Shown here: positions 21,512 through 34,711 of the stretch, piece after piece
Layout: every line of letters starts with the position of its first letter
Position numbering within the stretch: the stretch's first letter is position 1
Source: Dolomedes plantarius
Lineage: Eukaryota; Arthropoda; Arachnida; Araneae; Dolomedidae
DNA length: 64,000 nucleotides
Reading direction: 5' to 3'
NCBI GenBank assembly: GCA_907164885.2
Contig: OU015493.1
Coordinates: 116,843,193 to 116,907,192 of the forward strand
Notes under the pieces: model-generated
What the model saw: only the letters and a program-made list of their open reading frames with translations
Told to the model about the DNA's origin: nothing
The model's database searches: none
Translations under genes and position numbers: made by a program

Positions 21512-22265
21512 TCTAATAGTTGCCGTGTTCTGTGTAACGATCTGTCAAGTAACGCTTCCGCAGCGACCGCTTCATAAATATATCAGCCTATATTAATCTC
21601 ACGTGCAAAAATATAATAATAAACAGAAATTAACACCAAAATCGTTTCTTTAACAAATTTGTAAGTTAAGTTAATTGTTATTCAATGCATGTGTATACAG
21701 CTTTAAAATTCATGAAAAACAAAAATTCTGCAACGCGATTGCAGCGCTGCCTACCGGATCCAATTATTGAATGCACGTGTATACATCATTAAAAACTTAA
21801 GCTAACCAAAGATCAACAACAACACATAAATAAATAAATTAATTAAAAAAACATTTTCTATCAGATCAAATTGATAAAATTAATATAGGCTGAAATTGTT
21901 AATTTCATTGTAATAGAATGGTTGAACTAACCAGATGAAATCGTTAATTTATGTATTTTATTTTTGCTTAATATATTTATACATAGCCTATTTATACATA
22001 TATATAGCATAATATATAATATATGTACATTAAATTGAAGTGTGTAATTTGTATGATTTTAAATGAACGCACGCATCTTTGTATATGACTTTCAGTTGTT
22101 TACTGAAATTGTTAATGTTTTTGAGCTGAAATTGAAGGCGTTTACTTTTGTACATAACTATTGAAAGTAATTAGTTAATGTTAATTGTAAGAATTTCAAT
22201 TGTAACTGAATACTCGGCTTAATTACTCGGTGGTATTATATATTTAATCTATTAGTATAAATTAA
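21512..22265 (+). mobile_element. Helitron family 2, 5' part
   Basis: It starts A|TCTAATAGTTGCCGTGTTCT. The first 80 bp are repeated at 24399 with few changes, including CGACCGCTTCATAAATA. It is cut off by, or abuts, an opposite-strand 3' end at 22266. Confidence 0.5.
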
Positions 22266-22388
22266 TTAGATAGTACCCGTCAAAACATGACGGTAAATAA
22301 TTGAACAGTTCCAATAAAAAAAAGGTACATAACCTTGATTTTCTTTAGTTTATGTATTTTATTTTTGCTTAATATATTTATACATAGA
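22266..22388 (-). mobile_element. Helitron family 2, 3' terminal part
   Basis: On the minus strand it ends with a CCGTCA/TGACGG hairpin, GGGTACTAT and CTAA|T. It is the inverse of the 3' end at 25.9 kb (shared TATTGGAACTGTTCAATTAT). The rest is interrupted by the Helitron at 22389. Confidence 0.55.
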
Positions 22389-23264
<876 letters not shown>

Positions 23265-23277
23265 CTATTTATACATA

Positions 23278-23774
23278 GAGAACTTTTCCGTTATAAGAAC
23301 TACAATCATTTTGACACCAATTTGGCGCATTTTCAAAAATCGCCGCAACGAGAGAAAAGTACCGCGATATAATCACACTAATGATTGGCAGATTACAATA
23401 CTAAAATGTACAAATTACAATACAAATATCACAAAAAGTGAGATTCAAGGATCACGATACGATATGAGGACGATTATTGTCGTGGTCATGGAGATAAACA
23501 AACTTCACGGAATGCCGTAATTAAATACGCCTACTGTAGTTTGTATATCTTTCTCTCAATATGTGTTATTTAAGATAAAATAAATATTATTGCATTTTTC
23601 TGATCCGTCAAAGAGATTATAAACTTCATTATTTGTGGTTGTCAATATACCTTTTGCGTAAAATCCGGAGTTATTTTGAGCTATTTCGTTCGCCAATACG
23701 ATGTGTTGTATCTGTGCGTCGCCAAGATTAAAAATGCGCCGCCAAGTGTAGTGCTTATAACGGAAAAGTACCCA
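23278..23774. mobile_element. MITE-like inverted-repeat element
   Basis: ACTTTTCCGTTATAAGAACT on the left and the inverse of ACTTTTCCGTTATAAGCACT on the right, each followed by a GGCGCATTTT block, mark TIRs of about 45 bp. No coding sequence. The target duplication is not clear because of surrounding TA-rich repeats. Confidence 0.6.
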
Positions 23775-24398
23775 TATATATAGCATAATATATAATAAAG
23801 TTTTATTGCAATTAAGTATGAGTTATTGAACTGAAAATTGTTAATGTTAATTATAAGAAGTTAGTGTTGAAAATGAATGCATGTATGTTTGTAAATAATT
23901 AGACTGTACAAGTCGGATTGCAAAATCAGCTGTAAGCATACTTTTTTTTTTCAAGAAGAACGACGATTTTTTAATTATAAACTTCAATATTTTTAAAAAA
24001 CCCTCACCGTAATCATATTTAGTAAAGCATTCTATTACGATGATAGTGTATCTTTTATGGTGACGGCCTACGTTAAAAACGTCTTTTTTTGACTATTTTG
24101 GCCAATTTTATTTTTTCCAGGAATCGTGCAATTCAATCTTTTATCTTTTCAAAACCGTTTTGATTTTCATTCTACATCGATTAGAAGCAGAGTTATAGCT
24201 ATTTTAAAAAAACGTCTGCTACAAAATTGAAGTGGCAAACAACTTTAAATGCGTTTTTTTCAGAATTATGTTTCTTAGCACAAATCTCTACCGTTATCAT
24301 GATACTTCATATAATAATGCATATAATTTGATAAAATTTTCAGGAAATGTTTTAAAAGCTATTGTTAATGAAATGACGCTCAATTGATGTATAATTCC
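23775..24398. other. AT-rich intronic sequence
   Basis: No gene seen. It contains AAAGCATTCTATTACGATGATAGTGT, a block that recurs near 24968 and 25249, which suggests relatedness to Helitron family 2. Confidence 0.35.
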
Positions 24399-25939
24399 CC
24401 TAATAGTTGCCGTGTTCTGTGTATGGATCTGTCATGCAACGCTTCCGGAGCGACCGCTTCATAAATACATCAGCTTATGGCATCCATTTTGTTTTATGAG
24501 TTAGGCTTAACAAGTTAAAAGTAAAGTTCAAAAAGATTATTTTCTATCTAAACCGAAATAATTTTAATTTAAACAACGTAATAGCGACACAAATAAAATT
24601 TATTTCGATTTTTAGACGGCTGTAATACAAGTATTCATTTTATATACTAATAACTTAAAAATGTAAACACGAGTGAGTCATTCATTCACTGTGATTCATT
24701 CATCGTCTATAATTTAAGAAAATTTGAATCAGAGAATCTTCTTCACAATTAAACAGTTTTTCATTATATTATTATTATTTTAATATACATATTTATATTT
24801 TAACCATGTAATATATATTTTTTAACCGGATATTACAATAATGTCAAATTTAGTATTTTTGAAAAGTTGCAAACTCGACGCATGCGTAGTGATATGTTCA
24901 AAGCTGTGTATGGTAGAAATGAATATTTCTAAATTGCCAACACACGTGGCTTTCGTGTGATTCTTCGTAAAGCATTCTACTAGATGATAGTGTTTTATTT
25001 TCTGTTTAATATTTACTTTTAATAGTACTTTTATAACGGTTTGTATTCTAATCGATCTCTAATTTAAACGGTGTGACGTAACATATCGTCCAGCTCTTTT
25101 TTTTTTTCCTTTTAATTTTCGTAATGTCTGAATATTTGGATGTAAATTTCAAGCTAAGTAACTGAATTTGACATTTTAATTATGTTTAATTGAATAGTGA
25201 TTTGCTTAAAATTGTTCTTTTGTTCACACAGATTTTTCGTAAAGCATTCTATTACGATGATAGTGTTTTTAATTTTTGTTTATTATTGTATTTTTGCACG
25301 TGAGTAATTTGTATGATTTTTTATCTGATTTTTTTTAGTTTATATATTTCACTTTTGCTTAATATATTTATACATAGCATTATATATTTATACATGTATA
25401 TAGCGTAATACATGAATATATAATATATTTATATTAAATTGATCATTTCCATTTTTCCAAATAAAGCCATAGGTTAAAAAAATATTAAATTGAAATAGAT
25501 TGAATTAGATTGTCAAATTTGAATTTATTCTTATTTATTGAAATAGACTGCAAAAATATTTTGCACGTGAGTAATTTGTATGATTTTTTAATCTGATTTT
25601 CTTTAGTTTACATATTTTATTTTTGCTTAATATATTTATACATAGCATATTTATAGCATAATAGTTAGATTGTATACATAGCATATTAGTTAGATTGTGC
25701 AAGTCGGATTGAAAAATCAGCGGTAAGCATGCTTTTTTTCAAGCAGAAAGACTTTTTTTAAAAATTATAAACTCGGATTATTACAACATTTATAATTATA
25801 AACATTTATAATTATAACATCGGATTGAAAGACAGCTAATATTCTGTAAAAATTCCTAATATTTTAACAAGGTTATGAACCTTATTTTTATTGGAACTGT
25901 TCAATTATTTACCGTCAAGTTTTGACGGGTACTATCTAG
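24399..25939 (+). mobile_element. Helitron family 2, fuller copy
   Basis: It starts with the CCTAATAGTTGCCGTGTTCT block (TC at the end mutated to CC). It ends with the hairpin CCGTCAAGTTTTGACGG, GTACTAT and CTAG|T at 25936-25939. The interior is AT-rich and repeats AGTTTATATATTTCACTTTT and CTTAATATATTTATACATAG blocks. No proteins are encoded. Its 3' end lies next to exon 3. Confidence 0.6.
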
Positions 25940-25961
25940 TCAATAATATTCTGTTACTTAC

Positions 25962-26009
25962 CGCCCAATATTCCCCAAGTCTCATCAACCACTCCTTGAA
26001 GTACGCTTG
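25962..26009 (-). CDS. Exon 3 of the secreted small protein gene
   Basis: A 48-nt exon, in phase 0 at both ends, encoding QAYFKEWLMRLGEYWA. It is preceded by a good polypyrimidine acceptor (TTTAATTTTTCAG) and followed by the strong donor GTAAGTAAC. It is too short for ORF callers; it was found by looking for splice signals with matching phase. The aromatic, amphipathic segment suits a helix in a small helical secreted protein, which is inference. A Helitron 3' end (25939) lies only about 20 bp past the donor. Confidence 0.72.
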
Positions 26010-26012
26010 CTG

Positions 26013-26440
26013 AAAAATTAAACAAAGCTGTTATGAACATCTGCTCTCTTTCCATCAACTTCGTTTGCATAATTATATTTGTACTTAAAGATGTAAGGTA
26101 GAATGACAGTGATTGTAAAACATGTTATAAATTCATTTATTTTCTATTTGTGTTCATACACTCGTAAACTAATGTACTAAATACACTTACTCATAATCAT
26201 ACTCCAAAATAAATTTCGCAAAGAGACCTTGGCAAATATCCCTCTGTGAGAGAAACTATTTTAAGTGTATGAAAGATGACCCATACTCTGTATTTGGGCT
26301 ATATTTTTTATGAATTATGCTGAATCTTCGAAAAATTCACTTAACTGGAAAGTTATAAATAATAGCTTATTCAAGATATTTTTCTGTTTTTATTCAAATA
26401 ACACGACATTTATATATATATATATATATATATAAAATGT
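26013..26440 (-). other. Intron 2, start
   Basis: Nothing recognised except a (TA)n tract at 26411-26434. Confidence 0.5.
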
Positions 26441-26494
26441 CCTCCGTTATTTGCATACGCACGCCTGTACCAGTTTTTGGTTCTTCAGTGTGTG
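26441..26494 (-). repeat. Inverted extra copy of the Tc1 left end
   Basis: This segment is the reverse complement of 26515-26570 (shared CCGTTATTTGCATA and CCAGTTTTTGGTTCTTCAGT), so the two 5' ends face each other across a CA/TG-rich centre. Confidence 0.85.
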
Positions 26495-26510
26495 TGTGTA
26501 TGTGTATATA

Positions 26511-27731
26511 CACACACACTGAAGAACCAAAAAACTGGTACAGGCATGCATATGCAAATAACGGAGATATGCAATTAGCGTAACGCGATGCGGTCGGCAG
26601 TACCTATATAAGACAACAGGTGTCTGGTGAAACTGTTAGATAAGTTCCTGATGCTACAATGGCAGGTAATCACGATTTATGTGACTTTGAACGTGGTGTT
26701 ATAGTCAGAGCACGATAGGTGGGACGTAGCATCTCCGAGGTAGCGATACAATTTGGATTTTCGTTTACGACCATTTCACGAGTGTACCGTGAATATCAAG
26801 TATCCGGTAAAACATCAAATCTACGGCAGCGGCGCGGCCGGAAAAAGACCTTGAAAGAACGGGACCGTCGATGACTGACAAGAATCTTTAAACGAGATAG
26901 ACGTGCAACACTTCCTCAAATTGTTGCGGATTTCAGTCCTGGGGCATCAACAAATGTCAGTGTGCGAATTGTTTAACGGACTGTCATTGATATGGCCTTT
27001 CGGAACCGCATGCCCACTTGTTTACTGTTGTTGACTGCACGGCACAAATCTTTACGCCTCGCCTGGGCCCGCCAACATCTCCATTGGACTGTTGATGACT
27101 GGAAACACGTTGCCAGGTCTGACGAGTCTCATTATCAATTCTATCGGGCCAATGGACATGTAGGGGTATGGAGACAACCTCGTGAACACATGGACCGTAT
27201 ATGTCAACAGGGGACTCTTCAAGCTGGTGGAGCATTTGTGATGGTATGGTGTGTGTGCACTTGGCGTGATATGGGACCCCTGATACGCCTAGAGACGACT
27301 CTGACAGATGACGGGTACATAAGCTTCCTATCCGATCATCTACACCCATTCATGTCCATTGTGCATTCTCACGGACTTGGATAATTCCAGCAGGAAAATA
27401 TGACACCCTACACGTCGAGAGTTGCTACTGAGTGACTCCAGAATCACTCTTCTGACTTTAGACACTTCCACTGCTCACCTAAATACCCAGATATGAACAT
27501 TATTGAGCATATCTGGGATGCCTTGCAAAATGCTGTTCAGAAGAGATTTACACCCCCTCGCACTCCTATGGATTTAGGGACTGCCCTGCAGAATTTATGG
27601 TGTGAATTGTCTCTACGATACCTTCAGACATTAGTCGAGTCCATGCCACGTCGTGTTGCGACACTTCTGCGTGCTCGTGGGGGCCCTACACGATATTACC
27701 CAGGTGTAACAGTTTTTTTGGCTCTTCAGTG
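26511..27731 (+). mobile_element. Tc1-like element
   Basis: The left end ACACTGAAGAACCAAAAAAC and the right end, inverse of ACACTGAAGAGCCAAAAAAA, form TIRs with TA on both sides (26509-26510, 27732-27733). Extra CA units sit at the left tip. Length about 1.2 kb. Confidence 0.85.
26659..27705 (+). pseudogene. Tc1-like transposase, degenerate
   Basis: The N-terminus (MAGNHDLCDFERGVIV, VGRSISEVAIQFGFSFTTIS) is the usual HTH of this Tc1 group. Then a basic linker, RRGRKK, and a second HTH area follow. The first catalytic aspartate is in SDESHYQFYRANG; the second site reads QQEN instead of QQDN; the third is in PDMNIIEHIWD. Several in-frame stops (near 26716, 26873, 26973, 27382, 27432) show it is dead. 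The last part (MDLGTALQNLW, ESMPRRVATLLRARGG) is conserved. Confidence 0.85.
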
Positions 27732-27733
27732 TA

Positions 27734-30449
27734 TTAACTTACTTACTTACACACACACACACACACATATATATTTCTGTGAGAGGCATTTCAGTCTCGG
27801 GAAAAACAACAACTCGAAAGTGATTTTAGCGAAGAGTTTTGATTTGCGTAAGATCAGCCTTCATCCATTTTAAAACTTGCACTAAATTAAAAAAAGAAAT
27901 TTGTGATTATAGTTTTTCAACAAGAAAAACAGATGTTAGCCTTGATGTGTTATAAACGTTCATTTAAGCCTTAATTAACAATATTTTCAATTAGTAACTT
28001 GTCGTTATTAAAGAATGATTATTTCCCTTTATGAAAAAATAAAATTAAAAAAAATAAAATAAATTGGTTTATTCTTCACCTAACATCTCCATTGGGAGGA
28101 ATTAAGTTAATGATCCTGGACAAGAAAGAATTCTTTAACATCATAATATTTCTCTTTCTCTTCTAAGCCGTTTATTAAAAGCTTGTGCTTCCCTTGACAC
28201 TACCCTGCTCGAATCCTCTGAATAATGGGATGGGCATCGACTGTGGGAGTGTGACAGAGTCGAACTGACCCACAAAGGCAGGCCTCTGACCGGAAAGATT
28301 GCATTTTTTTTCCATTTCAGGCAAAAGAGAAACGTATCATGGAAATGTCGCTCGTATTCTCTCACCGAAGCAACAGACTTTTTCTCGAGCGCATGCGTAG
28401 TAAATATAAAAACAAACATGGTGACATTAGAGTACAACTGATATTCATGGTTTGAATCCTCTAAGTTGACATCGTCATACACACGCATATATGGACACTG
28501 TTTTTTGTTTTCCATAAATTAAAGCTATTTAACTTCGTTAATTTACGATATAAAAGTAATTGAATGTTTATAACTTTAACGACCTGACATCGTTTTCATG
28601 TCTTACTAGATGAAAACCCTGATTGTTCCGGAAAGCGAATCGGAGACCTTTTACTTTCGGACAGATGGGTTATCATATAAAACACCAAGCCAATTCATGA
28701 GCCTTTCGAATTTATATCTTGAGTAATCCCAGTTATTCTGTTTTTTTCTTTTAATTAAGTAAAGAAAATGTGATATATTTGTTCTAAAAGACCGTCGATG
28801 GGTTCTCATAAAAAATTTGATATTGCTCAAGTTCGATTTTATGTAAGTATTGTACCAATAAATTCCCAAAACTATTATTTAATTAATCTGTTTAGCATTA
28901 CATCCCTGAAGCATATGTAATATGAACCAAGCATAGCAATGTTATAACCAAGCAACCTTCATTGAATCCCGATCGCAAGCTTCTAAATGCAAAAGAAAAC
29001 ATAAATCTTTAAAATTGTGTGATTTATTGGAACGCATAATACACCCCTATCATTTCATGCTGCATTCCGTGGAAACATATTAGGAGAATTTGATAAATAC
29101 ATCTTAAGAATAAGAGAAATTAAAAAATAAACCTTTAGAACTCTAAATTGTGACTAATGAGGGATGCACAACTTCCTTCTTTCTTTGACTTAAATAAAGG
29201 CTTATCACAGTTCTTACACTGAATTGTGAATACATAAAATATCACGATAAAATATGTGGTCTGTTAAAGAAGGACCCAGAAATTTAAATAAAATTGATAT
29301 TAATTTGAATATATGATAAAAAATTTGTCGACTTTAAAATTTTGCTTGTTTTAATGAAAGACGTTAGTTTCCGCATTTCATTCTAAGATAAGCTTCTAGT
29401 TTTTCTAAGTAAGACATAACAGCCTTTTTAAACGAAAGAATAAACATGCTTCTATGAGGAACATTTTTATGATAAAAGGACTTATTTTGGCATTTATTGT
29501 CTTTTCAAAAATATTTTATAAATTAAAATTAAGTTTGTGATTCTAAAAATGTTTGATCTGCTCCCTTTAGGATATTTGTGTACAAGGTTCTCCTGGTCTC
29601 AAAATCTTCTTTGAACGGCCTTAACTTTCAAAAAGTGTCTCAGAGGCTCTTAAGAAAGTTTTTTCCCCTCAGACCTTAAAGAAAATCATATCTTTATCTG
29701 TAAACAATTACAAAAAATCTCATTTCAAGACCATAAAAAGGCCTTATTTTATTTAAAGCTTAGCAGTGTATTTTTCTTTTTCTTTTTTATTTTTTTGTTT
29801 GTTTGTTATGGAAGTTTTACTTGATGGAGTAATTTTTCTTTACTAGTGGAAAGTATTTATTTCTGGAGACCCGAATCTGCATTTAAAATGTTTTTCCACT
29901 TGAAAATTTAATGCTGTTAATAATTATTATTTATTTTGTATCACAAAAAGTTTATTTTTTACAGTAAAATGTTTATTCAATTTAGTTTAGAAAATATTAT
30001 TTATATACCATCTTTTACATTACTAACGTAGTGTAAATGTATTTAGATCTAATCGAGATTCTATAAATTAAACTTCATATCCTCGACCTTTGTATTTGTA
30101 ATATTTTTATTTCATTAATATTTGCCTACTTCTAATTAAATATGAACACCAAATATCGATCTGTTATTGACTTGAAAAATTTATCAAATGGTATATTCAT
30201 CGCCAGGATTGACCTTTGAAACGTGGAGAGGAAAACCACAGAGAAGGTGCGATATTCTTTGTTTCAATGGACGATTAAGCGAATTATTCAACATATCATC
30301 AGCTATATGGCCTTGAAAAGTCCTTAAAACCTTTCAAATTTAGTTAATGATTTGAGTGGGAATCCAGCAGGAGAGGAACGGTCGCGAACACAAAATCAGT
30401 CGTTTAAATACTACGTAACAGGGTCCTTGCACATAATCTGAAATCATAC
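27734..30449 (-). other. Intron 2, mostly unassigned
   Basis: It contains an (AC)n tract at 27749-27768 and otherwise AT-rich sequence. A 124-codon open frame on the minus strand (28141-28515) has no recognisable domain and is probably chance. Nothing else is supported. Confidence 0.45.
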
Positions 30450-30553
30450 CTTTGTTTCTTCAGGAAGACCACACTTATAATTAGGATAGTTATCCCAGAA
30501 TTCCTTGGTATCGGATGCGTCGATGTTGCAGATCTCTTTAAACCACTTGAATC
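30450..30553 (-). CDS. Exon 2 of the secreted small protein gene
   Basis: This exon is 104 nt: two bases that complete codon 44 (Arg) and 34 full codons. It contains the stretch WFKEICNIDASDTKEFWDNY, with Cys52, and later a YKCG motif with Cys71. The acceptor is ATTTAG and the donor is AAG|GTATGA. The upstream pyrimidine tract is weak, so the acceptor is the least certain junction of the gene. The phase matches exon 1 exactly (1) and exon 3 exactly (0). The exon is far less AT-rich than the flanking intron. It lies about 14.7 kb from exon 1. The family is not recognised. Confidence 0.72.
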
Positions 30554-30555
30554 CT

Positions 30556-31394
30556 AAATTTATCAGCTATTTGATATGAAAAGAATTGTTGAATATTACA
30601 GCCATTGCACTGACGAAGTGCATCATGCATAAACATGTATAGTGAGGATAAAAATTGAACATTATAAACAATATTATTAAAAGTAACAGTAATCTTAAAG
30701 TCCCTTCTAATGAATAGAACAATTATCAAATACAAATAATCGTATTAAATAATAGTATAAATATATATAGTATTAATACCAGTATAAATAAGTAATATCA
30801 TTGACTAGCTTTGACAAACTCAGCGTTACCCAAGTTTCTTAAATTTAAAACAGCAACATTTGCTGAATGTGAAAATCAATAAATAACAAATTGCGGTAAT
30901 GGCCAATTTGCAAACTGATGTCATCGACTTTCTTACTCCAAAATACATCTGCGGTTAACTAAAAGTATTCAAGGTTATTTTGCCCCCTGGCAGATAAAGC
31001 GTACATCGAAACTCGTGCCCCGGATTCCACTTGCAGAGGGGCGCCAAAAGGTCCTTTTCGCGAATTCTATATATTATATTACTATATGTTTTTCGAGGGG
31101 AGGGCTCCAAAAAGGTATCGTGCCCCGGGTGCCAGTTATACTCGCTACGTCACTGTAGATTATTATAATAGTGATTAGTATTGCAGTTTATTTTAATGCT
31201 CTTAACCCTTTTATACTGGGAGGAATTACGATCTCTCACAGATTGCGAATCTCAGGAAGAGTTACTAAAATTGCAAGTTTTATATGCACCCATAGGTTTT
31301 GAAGATATAATAACAAGGGGCGTATGCCTTCCATACTGATTTATGAATATATAACCTTTTCACAATTGAAGGTAAGGTGTTCCATGCTGTACAG
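30556..31394 (-). other. Intron 1, distal part, with a hAT-like end
   Basis: Mostly unassigned. A block ending CTCGCTACGTCACTG (31141-31155) is the inverse of a typical hAT end, CAGTGACGTAGCGAG; the left end was not found. About 31010-31135 is GC-rich (CTCGTGCCCCGG, TCGTGCCCCGGGTGCC). Confidence 0.4.
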
Positions 31395-32568
31395 CAGTGG
31401 CGTGCTTAGGGTTTAAGTGGCCCTGGGTGAAACCCATTTACTGGCAATCAAATTTCTCTAAGTACTGAGTAATGGTTCTTATAAGACAACCCCGATCACC
31501 CCCCCCCCCCAAAAAAAAAAAAAAAAAAAAAAAACTGCATCCACTACTGATTTTACTAATTATTACTTTTAAGGCATTACGTTTCGATACTAAAAAACCT
31601 ACATTGTAGCTATGTAAAAGAAAATTATACATGAAATTATAGTTGGTCCACTATAATATAAAATTAATCAATTTGTATGAATAATGAAACAATGGAAAAA
31701 TTATTTACACGATTTAGAAAATGTAAATTGTTAAAAACAAATACTTGCATGTATGAATTTGTTAGTTATAAAGCAATTTTTCTTGCTTTCTGAGCAGCAA
31801 AATTGTCTTTTATAAGTGAAAAGTCCAAAGATGATGAGAGATCATTTTCATCAGAAATAAGTGCCAAGGAGGACAGGCGTTCAATCCGTATTCAAAGCAT
31901 ACTGATTGTACCTCCTTTGTAATATTTTCACTTCTTCGAGAAGTGGGAAATAAAATCTATTATAATGATAGAGCACAAGTAAAAACCATTTTTTGTTTAC
32001 CTCACTCCTTCAGCCTTCAGACAACCTTTCTTCCCAATAGGTTTTGAGCGCATTTACTTACTTGTCTTACACTCCCTGGAGAAATATCATGTCTGTTGTT
32101 TGCTTTGAATATACCAAACATTTGACCAAATGGTATTAGTATTCGTTCACGAAGATATGTTCACGTTTTTCTCAGTTTGCAAATTTTCCGTGAAAACGGA
32201 CAGATTCCAACAAAACGGTTTATAATTCTTCAAATGACTGTATGTAGTGACTGACAGATAGTAGAAACTGATATTGAAAAAAAGGATTGATAATCAAGGT
32301 TTTGCTATTACTGATTTGAAGATAAATCATGTTTTTCTAACCGAGAAAATTTTCGAACCAAAAGGGTAGTTTGTCAATTACGATTCTTTTCAAAAATCGA
32401 AACGTATTTGTTTATAAGTTGAATTATAGAAACCGCGAAAATGAGGGATTTCTTAAAAAAACCCGTAACATTTAGAAGAATGTTGCGATGAGGAATAAAA
32501 ATGGCGGCCCTAAAATTTTAGCGGCTCTGGGCGATTGCCCAGTTTGCCCACCCCTAAGCACGGCCCTG
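31395..32568. mobile_element. hAT element, non-autonomous
   Basis: The ends CAGTGGCGTGCTTAGGG and the inverse of CAGGGCCGTGCTTAGGG are flanked by CTGTACAG twice (31387-31394, 32569-32576). A poly(C)-poly(A) junction lies at 31500-31533. No transposase was recognised in its 1174 bp. Confidence 0.9.
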
Positions 32569-32576
32569 CTGTACAG

Positions 32577-33819
32577 TAACTTTTACACTGCGAGCACACA
32601 TTCGCGAAACAGAGAGCGAAGTGTAGGGGAAAGCAGTGTTTTATTGGTCCCGTTGTATGGCGTCGTATGGCGTTTTATGGCGTCCCTCGTCCCTTTGACC
32701 CAGATTCGTACCCAGACCGCTCTCCGGATTGGTCTGAGTACGAATTAAGCGACGAATTTTAAGACGAATGATCAAAGCGACGAAACCCTTCCCCCACGTT
32801 GGAGTGTGGGGGGGGGGACTAATCGACACCAAAATGTGTCAAGAGACGACGGGGGGAGCTTATTCGATTATGTGTGGTTGTAGCATTAGAGCACAACTCG
32901 ACCATGGTAAAAGGTATGACGATCAGTGCAATTAATTTTCTTTAGTTTAGTAAAATAACCCTAAGGTGTTCATCTGATTCTGAGTCATAAGACACCTGGG
33001 CTTGCACAAAAGCAGATATAGAGAAAATTACGGTTTTGAAATAATCGCCAATAATTGCAGACAGAAACTAGCAAAAAGAGTGAAACTGAACAGAAATTTA
33101 ACGGATTTTAACTTTACCCCATCGTGCCGTTGAATCTACAGCGCATTTATTTTTGTATTTTTAATTGTTTTCTTCTGATTTAGGAGCTCGTGAGGGTTTT
33201 AAATACATATGTACTATAATATGCTTCAATTTTCAATCTACTCTGAAGCTCAAATTGACTTAACCCTCGGAAATTAAAAAAACTTTTAGAAAAACATCGG
33301 TCAGAAATAAACTTTTTTTAAATAGAAAAATAAGTTGTTTAGAATGCTATATGTTATTGAATCATAAAAGGTCATCAAATCTTTACAGACATGCAAATTA
33401 AGAGTACAACATCCATTAATTATATCGCAATCAAATTTCGCCATTTTTCACAAATTTTGCGGTTTTCCTGTTCGATTTTTCTCTAAACAAACTGAAAACC
33501 GCATTTTTTTAAACCGTGGAGTATTTTATTTTAGGAATTGCTTGCTGGAGAGCTAAGTGAAATCTTTAATAATTTAAAAATTTGTCTTCTTAAAATGAAA
33601 AAAGTTAAATCCCTTAAGGATAAATCTCTTATTTTATATAATTGCCTTTTAAAAGGCACTAAAAATAATGTTTCTCTGCCATTTTTATTTCATTTTAAAT
33701 TTTAATTTAATTTAAAATTTTTTCTCATTTAATTATCCTCTCATATGCTCAAATGTCTTCATTGTTCATAAGTACATCATTGATGTGCTGCTACGTAGGC
33801 GGGCTCGGCCCATGGAACG
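32577..33819. other. GC-rich block, then unassigned intron
   Basis: From 32590 to about 32880 the DNA is GC-rich and starts with CACATTCGCGAAACAGAG, TAGGGGAAAG and TTGGTCCC, related to 14545-14605. It also repeats TATGGCGTC/TATGGCGTT three times (32658-32685). The rest is AT-rich with no feature. Confidence 0.4.
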
Positions 33820-33838
33820 TAGTTACCCCCATTAACTC

Positions 33839-34062
33839 TAATGAACTCTAATGAGCTGGAGAGCTAAGGAAGGTCAGTCAAAGAATGTGATATCAAAATA
33901 TCTGAATGTTTCCAGAACTGTAATAGATGTCTGGAAACAATTTAAAGATACTGGAGTTGGTTCTTTGAGCAATTGGCGAGAGGCCAAATGTGATAATTTT
34001 AATCCTCAATTGATGGTAAGACATAAGCGCTTTTGTAGGAAACAAGTCAGACACATATTATG
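33839..34062 (+). pseudogene. Tc1-like transposase N-terminal fragment
   Basis: The frame KEGQSKNVISKYLNVSRTVI followed by DVWKQFKDTG matches the first helix-turn-helix of Tc1-type transposases. The frame ends soon after, and a hAT element begins at 34081. No catalytic region is found nearby. Confidence 0.5.
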
Positions 34063-34080
34063 ACAGATGATCGTATATTG

Positions 34081-34703
34081 CAGGGGTGGCCAACTTTTGT
34101 GTACATAAGATCTACTTTTTATCTTAAAAATGTGTCGCGATCGTCTTGTTCTCATAGGCGTAGTCTAAGTGGGGAGGGGGTGGTGTGAAATACATACTAT
34201 GTTTATACACTGTGTTTCATTACGAGGTGCACTCTCGCGAGCTATGGGTATGTAAGCAAAATATATGTTCAAACATACGTAGCTATCTACGTGAAAAACA
34301 ACAAACAAAACGGGCCAAAAAAGTCCAGGGGAATTAAAACAACATGAGTAATTATTGACAATATTAGTTCAAATTAGCAACAGATAAAGACAGATTTAGA
34401 ATTTATTACGGTAACATTAATGGGAAGACTGAGTTTGCATGTCCCTAACCAAGGAATTATAATTTGGCGTATATCAATGACAATTTTCTTATGCTTGAAA
34501 AGCACGTGTGCCATGGTATGCGTTCGGTCGCAGACTGAATTACAGTCCCGGTCTAGTACTGTGTAAACAGAACCCTTACTGCCGCCCTTACTAGGTCCTA
34601 AATTAGTGCTCTATTTATCACGTAGTCTAATCGGTTTCTAAGTTAAGACATCGCGAGTGATCGACCAAAATTGGCTTCGCGATCGACTTGTTGGCCATCA
34701 CTG
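34081..34703. mobile_element. hAT-type MITE
   Basis: CAGGGGTGGCCAAC on the left and the inverse of CAGTGATGGCCAAC on the right, with GTATATTG duplicated at 34073-34080 and 34704-34711. No coding sequence in 623 bp. Confidence 0.9.
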
Positions 34704-34711
34704 GTATATTG

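Noticed and set aside
28200..28310. Possible tRNA-like block (TCGAACTGACCCAC)
   Set aside because: Only a weak B-box match on the minus strand and no A box at the right distance.
28141..28515. Minus-strand open frame of 124 codons
   Set aside because: No recognisable domain, no splice context and no regular start context; probably chance in intron 2.
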